From Deltaproteobacteria bacterium (GTDB lineage Bacteria; JAUYMQ01), in assembly GCA_030698575.1 (NCBI GenBank), contig JAUYMQ010000080.1:1-12113 (forward strand): 12,113 nt of DNA. The letters run 5' to 3'. Each line of letters starts with the position of its first letter. Positions within the stretch are counted from its first letter, which is position 1. Both the position numbers and the translations under genes were made by a program. Below the pieces are notes generated by a model. The model was not told where the DNA came from and ran no database searches. It saw nothing but the letters and a program-made list of their open reading frames with translations. Of this stretch, positions 1 to 9,984 are shown piece after piece.

Positions 1-2
1 TT

Positions 3-1211
3 CGCCGGCTTTGGGCCGCGGTTCGCGGCCACCCCCGGCCCGAGCCGATCACGGGCCCCATTGCTGTGAGACTCGCCCTTGAAACCCTGGGCCCCACCTA
101 CATCAAGTTCGGCCAGCTCGCGGCTTCTTCTTCAGGATTCCTTCCGGATCGCTACTCGATCGAGCTTTCAAAGCTGCTCGACGAGGTGCCGCCCGTTCCC
201 CTCACGGAGGTACGGCGTGTCATCGAGGAGGATCTCGGCGGCCCGCTCGAAACTTTCTACGCCGAATTCGATCCCACACCCCTGGCGGCCGCGAGCATCG
301 CGCAGGTTCACTGCGCGCGACTGCCGGATGGCGCTGAGGTCGTGGTCAAGGTCCAGCGGCTGGGCATTCGCGAGACCATCGAGCGCGACATGCACCACAT
401 GCGCATGCTCACCCGCACGCTCGAGGCGCTGATTCCCGTCGTGCGCCTCGCCCATCCCACGCGCCAGATCGAGGATCTGAAGATCCAGCTTCGCGAGGAG
501 CTGGATTTCGAGCTCGAGGCCTCGCACATGGAGCGCTTCGGCCAGATCCAGAAGGAGCTGGGAAACGAGATCATCGTCGTGCCGAAAGGGGTGCCTGCGC
601 TGATCAGCAAGCGGGTGCTGACCATGGAGCGGCTGCACGGAATCAAGCTGAGCGAGCTCGAGCGGGTCCGGCAGGAGGTTGAAAATCCCGAGGAGCTGAT
701 GATCCAGGCGGTTCGGGCCTGGATGCAGGCATTTGCCCTCTACGGCTTCTTTCATGGCGACGTCCACGCGGGCAACTTCATGCTCATGCCCGGGAGGCGG
801 GTCGGCTATCTCGATTTCGGGATCATGGGCAAGTTCGATGAGGCGTCACGCGAGAGGATCTTGCGCTACATGCGTGCCTTCGTGCGGGGCGACATCCACG
901 GTTTGCTCGAGCCACTGAAGGAGATGGGCGCCATCCCGGCCGAGGTCCGCATCGAGGACGTCGAGCACGACCTCGCCGATCTCTATGCACCATTCTTCAC
1001 CAGCGCCTACCGCGACATCCGGTACGAGGAGATCTTCCCCGCCTTCATGCGCAAGGCCGCCCAGCACGGGTGGGCGCTGCCCCGCGAGTTTAACCTGCTC
1101 ACCAAGCAGATGCTCTACTTCGACCGGTACGCCAAGGCCCTCGCCCCCGACGTGAACATGTTCATGGACCCCCGCGTGGTGAGCTTCCTCTACGAGACCG
1201 CCGCCGGCTGA
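3..1211 (+). CDS. UbiB/AarF/ABC1-family kinase-like protein, 5' end outside window
   Basis: This is an atypical protein-kinase-like ATPase of the ABC1/AarF/UbiB family. Members support ubiquinone or other isoprenoid-lipid metabolism; the exact substrate is unclear. The frame is open back to the window edge, and the residues before the GTG at 66 look like ordinary UbiB sequence, so that GTG is internal and the true start lies upstream. Counting from the GTG at 66, the family signatures are the KFGQ motif (about residues 14-17), the alanine-rich AAAS loop (74-77) followed by IAQVH, the VVVKVQ lysine strand (93-98), EELDFELEA (144-152), the catalytic-loop-like HGDVHAGN (230-237) and the metal-binding LDFG (249-252). 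All key residues are present. About 400 codons are visible; full-length homologues usually have about 450-560. No ubiE or ubiquinone-pathway neighbour is visible, so 'ubiB' is not asserted. Family assignment is very secure, function less so. Confidence 0.93.
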   Translation, partial: RRLWAAVRGHPRPEPITGPIAVRLALETLGPTYIKFGQLAASSSGFLPDRYSIELSKLLDEVPPVPLTEVRRVIEEDLGGPLETFYAEFDPTPLAAASIAQVHCARLPDGAEVVVKVQRLGIRETIERDMHHMRMLTRTLEALIPVVRLAHPTRQIEDLKIQLREELDFELEASHMERFGQIQKELGNEIIVVPKGVPALISKRVLTMERLHGIKLSELERVRQEVENPEELMIQAVRAWMQAFALYGFFHGDVHAGNFMLMPGRRVGYLDFGIMGKFDEASRERILRYMRAFVRGDIHGLLEPLKEMGAIPAEVRIEDVEHDLADLYAPFFTSAYRDIRYEEIFPAFMRKAAQHGWALPREFNLLTKQMLYFDRYAKALAPDVNMFMDPRVVSFLYETAAG

Positions 1212-1223
1212 GCGCCGTCCGCG

Positions 1224-1260
1224 TGTCATTGCGAGGAGCGAAGCGATGAAGCAATCCCCC
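1224..1260. repeat. 37-bp dispersed palindromic repeat, copy 1
   Basis: The core reads CATTGCGAGGAGCGAAGCGA and continues through GAAGCAATCCCCC. An inverted copy at 7056-7092 matches at 35 of 37 positions. The outer ATTGC and GCAAT arms are complementary, so the unit can form a hairpin. It lies 12 bp after the stop of the UbiB-family gene, in intergenic DNA. I recall repeats of this type as common intergenic elements in environmental bacterial genomes, but could not search for them. Mobility and function are not visible from two copies. Confidence 0.8.
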
Positions 1261-1270
1261 GTGCGCGGGT

Positions 1271-1494
1271 CTTGGTAGGTCCGCGCCCTTCCCGTGCTCG
1301 GCGGGCCCTGTCCCCGCGCGGCGCGACCGGGCGGCCCAGACTCCTCGCGCGCCAGGGAAGGTCGCGCGATTGTCGTCGGGAAGCTCCACCTTGATGGGCG
1401 ACTGGTCCCTGGCGCGCTTCGGGGACCGTCCGGTCGTGCAAACCCGCGCGGGGACTCCCGCCTGCGCGCGGGCAGGCCGCGGCCCTACCAAAGC
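1271..1494. repeat. Long imperfect palindrome (about 225 bp), MITE-like
   Basis: The left arm (about 1271-1367) and right arm (about 1401-1494) are reverse complements over most of their length, with small gaps. Matching blocks run in order: CTTGGTAG with CTACCAAAG at the outer ends, TCCCCGCGCGG with CCCGCGCGGGGA, CGACCGG with CCGGTCG, and GCGCGCCAGGGA with TCCCTGGCGCGC near the middle. The centre (about 1368-1400) is a short loop. A transcript through it would fold into one very long hairpin. No convincing protein is encoded. It fills most of the 309-bp gap between the UbiB-family gene and the receptor gene. It resembles a non-autonomous inverted-repeat element, but its ends do not resemble the IS at 5520-7032. 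A structured RNA role is also possible. Confidence 0.75.
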
Positions 1495-1520
1495 GGACCT
1501 GCCCTATTGGGAAATCGAAT

Positions 1521-2342
1521 ATGCGCGTGACGGATGATCTGGGACGCACGCTCGACCTGCCGGACTTTCCGCGCCGGGTGGTTTCGCTCGTGCCGAGCGT
1601 CACGGAGACGCTCGCGGCCTTCGGTCTTAGCGAGCGGCTCGTGGGGGTGACCGACTGGTGCACGGAGCCGGCTGAGATGGTGGCCCGCCTGCCGCGGGTG
1701 GGGCACGTGGTGGCGCCGGACCCGGCGCGCGTGTCCGCGCTCGAGCCCGATCTCGTCGTCGCGAACGCGGAAGAAAACCGGGAGCACGCTGTCCGGAAGC
1801 TCGACGCGGCGGGCCTGCCGGTCTACGTGACCTTCCCGCGCACGGTCGAGGCGGCCATCTCCGGCCTTCAGACGCTCGCCGCGCTCACCGCCACGCGGGA
1901 AGCGGCCGCCGCCTACATCGTGGATGCAGCGGCCGCGCTTGCCGACGCCCGGCGCGTGGCGGCGACTCACAAGCCGGTTCCATTCTTTTGTCCGATCTGG
2001 AAATCACCCTGGATGACGACCAGTGATGACACCTACCTGGCGGATCTGTTGCGCACGGCCGGCGGTCGAAACGTGTTTGGGGCAGAGGCCAAGCGCTATC
2101 CGCAGACCACACTCATGGAAGCGCTCTCCCGCGCCCCGAGCGTCGCGCTGCTTCCCACGGAGCCCTATCCCTTCGCTGAGGGGGATCGCCTGGAAGTCGA
2201 GGCGGAGATGCCCGGGATAAGAGTTCATCTCGTGGACGGCGCGCTTGTGGCCTGGCATGGCATTCGCACCGGAGCCGCGCTCCGCGCTCTTGCTCGCCTG
2301 TTTGCCGGAGAGCCCGGCGCAGCGGCCCCGGAGCCGCGCTGA
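1521..2342 (+). CDS. Helical-backbone metal receptor / BtuF-like substrate-binding protein
   Basis: A 273-residue protein of the TroA/BtuF (periplasmic-binding type III, helical backbone) superfamily, whose members bind cobalamin, haem or metal chelates. The N-terminal half carries the typical RRVVSLVPSVTETLAAFGL stretch (residues 18-36), VGVTDWC (41-47) and LEPDLVVANAEENRE (74-88). The C-terminal half carries PIWKSPWMT (158-166) followed by DDTYLADLL, and ends with VDGALVAWHGIRTGAALRALARL (238-260), written here as positions. There is no signal peptide or lipobox, and no ABC permease or ATPase gene lies beside it. It therefore matches the soluble, stand-alone members of the family rather than a classical transporter subunit. 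The ATG at 1521 has only a weak upstream purine run (GGGAAA), but the VTDDLGR opening is normal for the family. Ligand unknown; cobalamin is a family-level guess. Confidence 0.85.
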   Translation: MRVTDDLGRTLDLPDFPRRVVSLVPSVTETLAAFGLSERLVGVTDWCTEPAEMVARLPRVGHVVAPDPARVSALEPDLVVANAEENREHAVRKLDAAGLPVYVTFPRTVEAAISGLQTLAALTATREAAAAYIVDAAAALADARRVAATHKPVPFFCPIWKSPWMTTSDDTYLADLLRTAGGRNVFGAEAKRYPQTTLMEALSRAPSVALLPTEPYPFAEGDRLEVEAEMPGIRVHLVDGALVAWHGIRTGAALRALARLFAGEPGAAAPEPR

Positions 2343-2354
2343 ACGGGTGATTTC

Positions 2355-2384
2355 TTTACAGAATCCCCTCCCCTGTGGTAGGTT
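2355..2384 (+). promoter_or_regulatory. Weak candidate sigma-70 promoter before yebC
   Basis: TTTACA (2355-2360) is followed after 18 bp by TAGGTT (2379-2384), which matches only three bases of the -10 consensus. It is the best placed candidate in the 147-bp gap before the yebC-ruvCAB block, so it is offered tentatively. The gap also has a T-run (TTTTTG) at about 2383, with no clear hairpin. Confidence 0.25.
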
Positions 2385-2489
2385 TTTGCGACGCCCTGGC
2401 CGGCTCCGGCCCTTCGCTTCCCCCGCCCATCACCGGACCGGCCGCACCCGGCGATCATTGGTCCGTCACTGCAACCAGGGTTAGCCTTC

Positions 2490-3239
2490 ATGTCCGGTCA
2501 CTCCAAGTGGAGCACAATCAAACGCAAGAAAGGCGCCGCGGACGCCAAGCGCGGCGCCAAGTTCACCAAAATCGGCAAGGAGCTGATCACGGCTGCCCGC
2601 ATCGGCGGCGGCGATCCCGAGACGAACCCCAGGTTGCGGCTTGCGATCGACAAGGCCAAGGCCGTGAACATGCCCAAGGACAACATCGAGCGCGGCATCA
2701 AGAAGGGGTCCGGCGAGCTCGAGGGGGTCTCCTACGACGAGATGATCTACGAGGGCTATGGGCCCGGCGGCGCCGCGGTGCTACTCGACATCCTCACCGA
2801 CAACAAGAACAGGACGGCTGGGGAAATAAGGCACATCTTCACCAAGCAGGGGGGCAGCATGGGAGCCCCGAACAGTGTCGCCTGGATGTTCAGCAAGAAG
2901 GGGTACCTGGCCATCGAGAGCGGGTCGGCCGCGACCGAGGAGAAGATCATGGACGTCGCGCTCGAAGCGGGCGCCGAGGACGTCCGCGAGTCGGAGGGCG
3001 GCTGGGAGGTGATCACCGAGCCGCAGGACTATGAAAAGGTCAAGCAGGCGCTCGAGGCCGCGGGCCTCACCCTGGCTTCGGCCGAGCTGTCGATGGTCCC
3101 GCAATCGACCGTGACCCTCAAGGGGGACGAGGCGGACCACATGCTGCGGCTCATGTCGGCCTTCGAGGATCACGACGACGTGCAGAACGTCTACTCCAAT
3201 TTCGACATTCCCGATTCCGAAATGGAACGCCTGGCCTGA
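2490..3239 (+). CDS. yebC: YebC/PmpR/TACO1-family regulatory protein
   Basis: A 249-residue cytoplasmic protein of the YebC/PmpR family, long annotated as DNA-binding regulators and more recently linked to ribosome function at difficult sequences (TACO1/YebC work). The N-terminus is the family hallmark: [20 protein letters not shown] (1-20), then [11 protein letters not shown]. The central domain holds [17 protein letters not shown] (about 60-76), [10 protein letters not shown] (about 88-97) and the [16 protein letters not shown] stretch (about 107-122). The last third is the acidic domain with VITEP and MVPQSTV. Length is normal and the start is unambiguous from the conserved first residues. 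It is the first gene of a block with ruvC 27 bp downstream, an arrangement common in bacteria. Sure of family; regulatory targets cannot be read from the sequence. Confidence 0.96.
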   Translation: MSGHSKWSTIKRKKGAADAKRGAKFTKIGKELITAARIGGGDPETNPRLRLAIDKAKAVNMPKDNIERGIKKGSGELEGVSYDEMIYEGYGPGGAAVLLDILTDNKNRTAGEIRHIFTKQGGSMGAPNSVAWMFSKKGYLAIESGSAATEEKIMDVALEAGAEDVRESEGGWEVITEPQDYEKVKQALEAAGLTLASAELSMVPQSTVTLKGDEADHMLRLMSAFEDHDDVQNVYSNFDIPDSEMERLA

Positions 3240-3266
3240 TCCGCGAACGCGAGGGGGGGACCCGGG

Positions 3267-3809
3267 ATGGCGGCCACTATCGCGGCCACGGCTGCGGCAA
3301 GGTACCGGGTGCTCGGCGTCGATCCCGGATCCCGCATTACGGGGTACGGGGTTGTCGATGTCCGCGGCGGCCGGCTCACCCACGTCGACAGCGGCGTCAT
3401 TTCCATCGACTTCCGGTCGCCGATCGAAGCGCGGCTTCTCAACGTGTTTGACCAGCTGAGCGCGCTCATCGCGCGCCATTCCCCCGATCTCGTTTCGATC
3501 GAAGACCTCTTCCACGCGCGCAACGTGCGCTCGGCCATCACCCTCGGCCAGGCGAGGGGAGCGGCGCTCCTGGCCGCTTCGAGGGCCGGGCTGCCCGTCC
3601 GCAGCTACGCCCCGGCCGAGATCAAGCTGACCGTGGCGGGCAGCGGCCGCGCGGAGAAGGGGCAGATCCAGCAGATGGTGCGCGCCATCCTGGCCCTCGA
3701 CGGAGCTCCCGGGCCGGATGCCGCCGACGCCCTTGCCGCGGCCATCTGCCATGCGCAGCGCCGTCAACTCGAGACGCGAATCGACGGCGCGGTGCGGAGG
3801 GCCAGATGA
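3267..3809 (+). CDS. ruvC: Holliday junction resolvase RuvC
   Basis: RuvC is the dimeric endonuclease that nicks Holliday junctions symmetrically, working with RuvA and RuvB at the end of homologous recombination. The RNase H-like fold and its acidic active site are visible: D19 in LGVDPGSRITGYGVV, E79 in SIEDLF, and D151 and D154 in GPDAADALAAAICH. The helix HARNVRSAITLGQARGA (83-99) is also typical. At 180 residues the length is close to usual, with an alanine-rich N-terminal extension of about 12 residues before the conserved RVLGVDPG. The ATG at 3267 is supported by a strong purine-rich ribosome site (GAGGGGGGA) just upstream. The stop overlaps the ruvA start by 4 bp (ATGA), indicating translational coupling. 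Confidence 0.97.
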   Translation: MAATIAATAAARYRVLGVDPGSRITGYGVVDVRGGRLTHVDSGVISIDFRSPIEARLLNVFDQLSALIARHSPDLVSIEDLFHARNVRSAITLGQARGAALLAASRAGLPVRSYAPAEIKLTVAGSGRAEKGQIQQMVRAILALDGAPGPDAADALAAAICHAQRRQLETRIDGAVRRAR

Positions 3810-4426
3810 TCGGAGGGCTCAGGGGACGCCTGGCGACGAAGAGCCCGGAGCGGCTCCTGGTGGATGTCGGCGGCGTGGGCTACGAGGTCCGCGTGTCGCT
3901 CTCGACCTTCACGGAACTTCCCGAGGCGGGGGTTCAGGTCGACATTCTCACGCACACGCATGTGCGGGAGGATGCGATTGTCCTCTACGGTTTCCTGACG
4001 CCGCTCGAGCGTGAGGTGTTCCGGCTTCTCATCGGCGTGAGCGGGATCGGGCCACGGCTTGCCCTCAATCTCCTCTCCGGCCTCTCTGCGCCGGAGCTGG
4101 TCCGCACGATCATCAAGGGGAACGCGGGGCCCATCTTCGCGGTGCCGGGTGTGGGAAAGAAGACGGCCGACCGGCTGATCATCGATCTCCGCGATCGGAT
4201 GCTGAAGCTCGAGGCGGCCATTCCCGGCGATGCGGGCACCGGGGCCGCCACAACGCCGGATGGGAGCGACGCCGATCTCGAGGATATTCTCTCGGCCTTG
4301 ACGAACCTCGGATACCGGCAGGCGCAGGCCGAGAAAGCGCTCAAGGAATCGCGCGAGGCGATGCCGGAGGCGCCGATCGAGGGGCTGCTCCGGGAAAGTC
4401 TCCGGCGACTGGCCGGCCTGGGCTGA
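3806..4426 (+). CDS. ruvA: Holliday junction branch migration protein RuvA
   Basis: RuvA tetramers bind four-way junctions and load the RuvB motor rings. The 206 residues show all three domains. Domain I is an OB-fold starting MIGGLRGRL and running to [11 protein letters not shown] (about 53-63). Domain II has two helix-hairpin-helix motifs, [17 protein letters not shown] (76-92) and [18 protein letters not shown] (111-128), ending in the usual LRDRM. Domain III is a UBA-like C-terminal helix bundle, [20 protein letters not shown], which contacts RuvB. An acidic, variable linker (about 140-155) separates domains II and III as expected. The ATG lies inside the ruvC stop region, and ruvB follows after 20 bp, so the genes are almost certainly cotranscribed. 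Confidence 0.97.
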   Translation: MIGGLRGRLATKSPERLLVDVGGVGYEVRVSLSTFTELPEAGVQVDILTHTHVREDAIVLYGFLTPLEREVFRLLIGVSGIGPRLALNLLSGLSAPELVRTIIKGNAGPIFAVPGVGKKTADRLIIDLRDRMLKLEAAIPGDAGTGAATTPDGSDADLEDILSALTNLGYRQAQAEKALKESREAMPEAPIEGLLRESLRRLAGLG

Positions 4427-4446
4427 CGGCAGGGGAGGGGAAACAA

Positions 4447-5505
<1,059 letters not shown>

Positions 5506-5515
5506 GCGTAGCGGA

Positions 5516-5535
5516 CTAGGAGCCTGTCCGAGTAA
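5516..5535. repeat. IS left end: CTAG flank plus terminal inverted repeat
   Basis: CTAG at 5516-5519 is followed by the 16-bp inverted repeat, which differs from the right end only at its fourth and fifth bases. This end lies 10 bp beyond the ruvB stop codon. Confidence 0.8.
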
Positions 5536-7032
5536 CGAAGCAGGCGAAAGTGATTGAGGGGTTCATGGATTTTTCTACTGCGCCGAATGCGATTCGAGAT
5601 GATTGGACGTCGCGGATTCGGTCTGCCGCGATCGCCCGACGGCTCTGGAGGGGGTCCGTCCTCCCCACGCGGGCTTCACGCGTTTGCCCCAGCAGCGAGC
5701 AGCTTGAGGACGTTATGCGCGGTGCACACCAGCGCCCATTCCTCCCTCACCTTGACCCGTCCGCGTCTCAGGAATTGCCGGAAGCCTCGGGCGTGCTTGA
5801 TCTGTCCGAACACCGGTTCCACGATCACTTTGCGCCGGCTGTACACCTTCCTTCCGGCCATCGTTCGAAGCGTGCGCGCCATCCGCTCCCGAAGCGACAA
5901 CCCCTCGGGCGGCCTCCCGCGTGGCGCCGGCAGAAAGCGCTCCCCGTGCTTTTGCCTGCCCGTGGCGATATAGGGCTCAATCCCCTTCTTCTTAAGCGTC
6001 TTCACGTTATTTTCGGACCAGTACCCGGCGTCCCCCAGCAGGGCCTTGGGCTTGCGCCTGAGCACCCGCTGGATCGCAACCACCGCCGGCTCCAGCTCCT
6101 GCACGTCGGGGGCCGCCGGGGTGACGTGCTGAGAAACGATGATCTGGCGGTGCGCGTCCACCGCAATCTGCGCGTTGTAGCCCTGGATGAACCCGTCGGA
6201 TGTCTTCTGTATCCGGGACTCCGGATCGGTGAAGTTACGTTGCGCCTTGTCCGCCGGACGAGCCGCCTCGGGGTCCTTCCCTTCGGCGGCCGCCTTCTCC
6301 CGCGCCTCCGCCTCAAGCGCCGCCCTGGCCTCCTGGATCTTCTTCAGCCTCGTCTCTCGCCGTGCGAACTCCTCGGGCAACTCATCTCCGCGTCGATTGC
6401 GGCCATAACGCCGGTCCTCTTCCTCGTCCACTTCGTCCGCACGGCGCATCATCGCCTCCACTTCCCGGCGCAGCGCCGCCTCCTTCTCCTTCATTCGCCC
6501 GTAGCTCATCGCCTTGTGCTTGGAGGCGTTGGCCTTGATCTTCGTCCCATCCAGCGCCACCCGCCCCAGCTTCACCAGCCCCGCGCGACGGCACAGCCGC
6601 AGCACCTGCTCGAACAGCCCCGACAGCGTCGCCCCGTGGCGCCTGCGGAAATCGCTGATCGTGCGGAAATCCGGCTCATTGCCCGCCGCCAGGAAGCGGA
6701 AGGCCACGCTGTCCACGAGCTTTGCGGCGATCCGGCGCGAGGAGTACGTGCCCGTGCAGTACCCGTACAGCAGGAGCTTGACCATCATCCGAGGATGGTA
6801 GGGCGGGTAGCCCCGCTCCTCCTCGTAGGCGCCCTCGATGGCCGACAGATCCAGCGTATCGACCAGGTCACTCACACCGCGCGCCAGGTGGCCCTCCGGC
6901 ACCCAATCCGACAGGGCAGGAGGCAGCAACAACGTCTGATCCGGGTCGTAGGGTCGGAATGTTTTAGCCATACCGCCAAGAATCACAGGCCCTGATCGGG
7001 GTCAAGCAAAAAGTGATTACTCGGACACACTC
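5520..7032. mobile_element. IS1182-family insertion sequence, apparently complete
   Basis: The element is about 1.5 kb with 16-bp terminal inverted repeats at 5520-5535 (GAGCCTGTCCGAGTAA) and 7017-7032 (TTACTCGGACACACTC), matching at 14 of 16 positions. CTAG lies immediately outside both ends (5516-5519 and 7033-7036), consistent with a 4-bp target duplication. As CTAG is itself palindromic, the exact tip could shift by a few bases. The single transposase gene, on the minus strand, fills most of the element, leaving about 140 bp between its stop and the left end. Nothing in the element looks degraded, so it may be recently inserted and active. Confidence 0.9.
5676..6971 (-). CDS. IS1182-family transposase
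   Basis: A DDE transposase with the typical IS1182 N-terminus MAKTFRPYDPDQTLLLPPAL and GHLARGVSDLVDTLDLSAI, then the YHPRMMVKLLLYGYCTGTYSSRRI region (58-81, given as positions). Likely catalytic residues, numbered from the ATG at 6971, are D141 in VALDGTKIKANAS, D314 in LLGDAGYWSE and E385 in VEPVFGQIKHARGFRQF. A charged, coiled-coil-like insertion (about 158-245) lies between the first two acids, as expected. An in-frame GTG at 6986 would add five residues, but the family consensus supports the ATG, giving 431 residues. The reading frame is intact, and it is transcribed opposite to ruvB. Family call secure. Confidence 0.95.
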   Translation of the reverse strand: MAKTFRPYDPDQTLLLPPALSDWVPEGHLARGVSDLVDTLDLSAIEGAYEEERGYPPYHPRMMVKLLLYGYCTGTYSSRRIAAKLVDSVAFRFLAAGNEPDFRTISDFRRRHGATLSGLFEQVLRLCRRAGLVKLGRVALDGTKIKANASKHKAMSYGRMKEKEAALRREVEAMMRRADEVDEEEDRRYGRNRRGDELPEEFARRETRLKKIQEARAALEAEAREKAAAEGKDPEAARPADKAQRNFTDPESRIQKTSDGFIQGYNAQIAVDAHRQIIVSQHVTPAAPDVQELEPAVVAIQRVLRRKPKALLGDAGYWSENNVKTLKKKGIEPYIATGRQKHGERFLPAPRGRPPEGLSLRERMARTLRTMAGRKVYSRRKVIVEPVFGQIKHARGFRQFLRRGRVKVREEWALVCTAHNVLKLLAAGANA

Positions 7033-7036
7033 CTAG
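7017..7036. repeat. IS right end: terminal inverted repeat plus CTAG flank
   Basis: The 16-bp inverted repeat TTACTCGGACACACTC (7017-7032) is followed by CTAG (7033-7036), mirroring the left end. This end lies upstream of the transposase start, so any promoter for the transposase lies in the roughly 45 bp between it and 6971. Confidence 0.8.
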
Positions 7037-7055
7037 GCAGTCGTGGCGTCAGCCG

Positions 7056-7092
7056 GGGGGATTGCTTCGTCGCTCCGCTCCTCGCAATGACA
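7056..7092. repeat. 37-bp dispersed palindromic repeat, copy 2 (inverted)
   Basis: This is the reverse complement of copy 1 at 1224-1260, with 35 of 37 positions identical; the two differences are purine-purine or pyrimidine-pyrimidine changes. It lies between the IS right flank and the Rieske gene, ending about 27 bp before that gene's ribosome site. It is outside the IS, and therefore not part of that element. Confidence 0.8.
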
Positions 7093-7128
7093 TGCGAAAG
7101 GCGCGGGCGGCGCGGCGGGGAGGAAAGC

Positions 7129-7443
7129 ATGGCGTTCGTCAAGGCCGCCGAGGCGGCAGCCATCCCCAGCGGCGAGGGGATTGTGGTGGAGGTCGAGGGG
7201 AAGAAGATCGCACTGTTCAACTGCGACGGAAATTATTTCGCGACGGACAACACCTGCGTGCACCGCGGCGGCCCTCTGGGAGAAGGGTTGGTGGAGGGAA
7301 CAACCGTCATCTGTCCGCGGCACGGCTGGGAGTTCGACGTTTCTTCAGGCGCCTGCCTCACAAACCGCAAAGCCAGGATCGGTGTCTATCCGACGAAGGT
7401 CGAGGGAGAAGACCTCCTGGTCGACGTGAGCGCCGGTTCATAG
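7129..7443 (+). CDS. Small Rieske [2Fe-2S] ferredoxin-like protein
   Basis: A 104-residue stand-alone Rieske domain, probably a soluble electron carrier of the NirD/dioxygenase-ferredoxin type. The cluster ligands are C43 and H45 in NTCVHRGGPLGEG, and C62 and H65 in VICPRHGWEFD, giving the C-x-H...C-x2-H pattern with normal spacing. The protein ends in strands typical of the fold (LLVDV). No transmembrane segment or signal peptide is present, so it is not the membrane-anchored cytochrome bc1 Rieske subunit. A longer reading frame opens at 7087, inside the 37-bp repeat, but the ATG at 7129 has a strong GGGAGGAAAGC ribosome site and starts the domain properly. No oxygenase, reductase or nirB gene is adjacent, so its electron partner is unknown. 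It is convergent with plsX, 33 bp away. Confidence 0.9.
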   Translation: MAFVKAAEAAAIPSGEGIVVEVEGKKIALFNCDGNYFATDNTCVHRGGPLGEGLVEGTTVICPRHGWEFDVSSGACLTNRKARIGVYPTKVEGEDLLVDVSAGS

Positions 7444-7476
7444 CCCCGGTTCATCATTCTCACACGTCATTCAAGT

Positions 7477-8547
7477 TCACTGGCCCGATGCCTGCGCGAA
7501 GAAGGTCTCGTTGACCTGGGAGATTTCCGACGTGATCTGCCCGAGGAGGTCGTTTACGAGCGCCTCGCGGGTGACCAGAACGGCGCTCCGGATGGCGCGC
7601 GCGTTGCTCCGGCCGTGCGCCTTCACGACGAGCTTCTCGAATCCCAGGATCGGCGCGCCGCCGTACTCGGCGAAATCGGTCTTGCGCACGAGCGCCGCGA
7701 GCGCCGGGCGGAGCAGCCGGATCCCGAGCCCCCAGAGGAAGTTCGCGCGCCCCGCCTCGCGCGCGAGATCGATCGCGGCCGACGCGACTCCCTCGTACAT
7801 TTTGAGCACGACGTTTCCGGTGAACCCGTCGCAGACGACGACATCGACGCCTCCCGCCGGCACGTCCTTTCCCTCGACGTTGCCCACGAAGTCGATCCCC
7901 CGCATTTTCACGAGGATCTGATAGGCTGCGCGGAGGGTCTCGTCGCCCTTCGTCGCTTCCTCACCGATGTTGAGCAATCCCACCCGCGGTGTCTCGACGC
8001 CGAGGGCCGCCCGGAGATAGGCGGCCCCCATCGTGGCGAAATGCGAGAGCTGCTGGGGCGAGACATGCAGGGTGGCGCCGACGTCGATGAGAAGGACGAA
8101 CCCGCGGTCGCCGGCCGCCCGCCGGCGGGTGGGGACCAGGGCGGCCAGCCCCGACCGGGCCGTTCCGGGGATCATCGGGACGTGTCTGGCTGCGCCCAGA
8201 ACCAGCGCCCCGGTGCTGCCGGCGCTCACGAGCGCGTCGGCTTCATTGCGGCCCAGGAATTCGGCGCCCACCAGAACGGACGCGCGCCGCTTCTGAAGAA
8301 CGGCCTCCTTCGGCGGCTCGTCCATCGCAATAAACTCCTCGGTGTGGACGATGTCGACGCGGCTGAGAGGGGGTTTGTGGCGGGCGATGAGAGGCGCCAG
8401 CGCCCGCTCGTTGCCGATAAGGAGGCAACGAAAACCGTCCGCCTCGCGCAGCGCCTCGGCAACCCCCCGGACAACCGCCTCGGGTGCGTGATCGCCGCCC
8501 ATGGCGTCGACCGCGATTCTCAGATCGTGGAGCGCGAGTGGATCCAT
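7477..8547 (-). CDS. plsX: Phosphate acyltransferase PlsX
   Basis: PlsX converts acyl-ACP and phosphate to acyl-phosphate, the substrate of PlsY in the first step of phospholipid synthesis; it is a peripheral membrane enzyme. Hallmarks include IAVDAMGGDHAPEAVVRG near the N-terminus (about 11-28), SAGSTGALVLGA (108-119), PMIPGTARSGLAAL, VGLLNIGEEATKGDE, DVVVCDGFTGNVVLKM, and YGGAPILGFEKLVVKAHGRS near the C-terminus. One motif usually read as DVGAN is DVGAT here, a minor variation. The frame stays open upstream to 8688, but that extension (QSLQSLQSIQ) comes from short DNA repeats. The ATG at 8547 gives 356 residues and places the conserved strand near the start, although its ribosome site is weak. 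The usual partners rpmF and fabH are absent. It is divergent from cstA. Confidence 0.94.
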   Translation of the reverse strand: MDPLALHDLRIAVDAMGGDHAPEAVVRGVAEALREADGFRCLLIGNERALAPLIARHKPPLSRVDIVHTEEFIAMDEPPKEAVLQKRRASVLVGAEFLGRNEADALVSAGSTGALVLGAARHVPMIPGTARSGLAALVPTRRRAAGDRGFVLLIDVGATLHVSPQQLSHFATMGAAYLRAALGVETPRVGLLNIGEEATKGDETLRAAYQILVKMRGIDFVGNVEGKDVPAGGVDVVVCDGFTGNVVLKMYEGVASAAIDLAREAGRANFLWGLGIRLLRPALAALVRKTDFAEYGGAPILGFEKLVVKAHGRSNARAIRSAVLVTREALVNDLLGQITSEISQVNETFFAQASGQ

Positions 8548-8603
8548 CACTTCAGGATGCGACGCGCTGGCGGGCCCTGTCAATCGCCAAGGGCCGTTCT
8601 GAA

Positions 8604-8630
8604 TTGATTGAAGTGATTGCAATGATTGCA
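8604..8630. repeat. Three 9-bp tandem repeats between plsX and cstA
   Basis: The units are TTGATTGAA, GTGATTGCA and ATGATTGCA in direct succession, each with a TGATTG core. They sit in the 115-bp divergent gap between the plsX start and the cstA start, and are AT-richer than their surroundings. The 9-bp period is close to one helical turn, so they could be iterated protein-binding sites; this is inference only. Confidence 0.6.
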
Positions 8631-8662
8631 ACGGGTATCTCCCCGGAAAGGAATCCGCTCCG

Positions 8663-9979
<1,317 letters not shown>

Positions 9980-9984
9980 TCGGC

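Noticed and set aside
1226-1663. Minus-strand open frame across the palindrome and the start of the receptor gene
   Set aside because: It overlaps the 5' end of the receptor gene and the long palindrome, has no recognisable domain, and its composition (arginine- and proline-rich) is typical of an antisense frame in GC-rich DNA.
5647-5664. Hairpin GGAGG/CCTCC beyond the transposase stop
   Set aside because: Stem of only 5 bp with no T-run on the minus strand, so not supportable as a terminator.
5550-6995. Plus-strand 481-codon open frame opposite the transposase
   Set aside because: It is the antisense shadow of the IS1182 transposase; its leucine-, arginine- and histidine-rich content has no family features, while the minus strand encodes a complete DDE enzyme.
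7433-7454. Direct repeat CCGGTTCAT at the end of the Rieske gene
   Set aside because: Only two 9-bp copies, with no structure or context; probably chance or local duplication.
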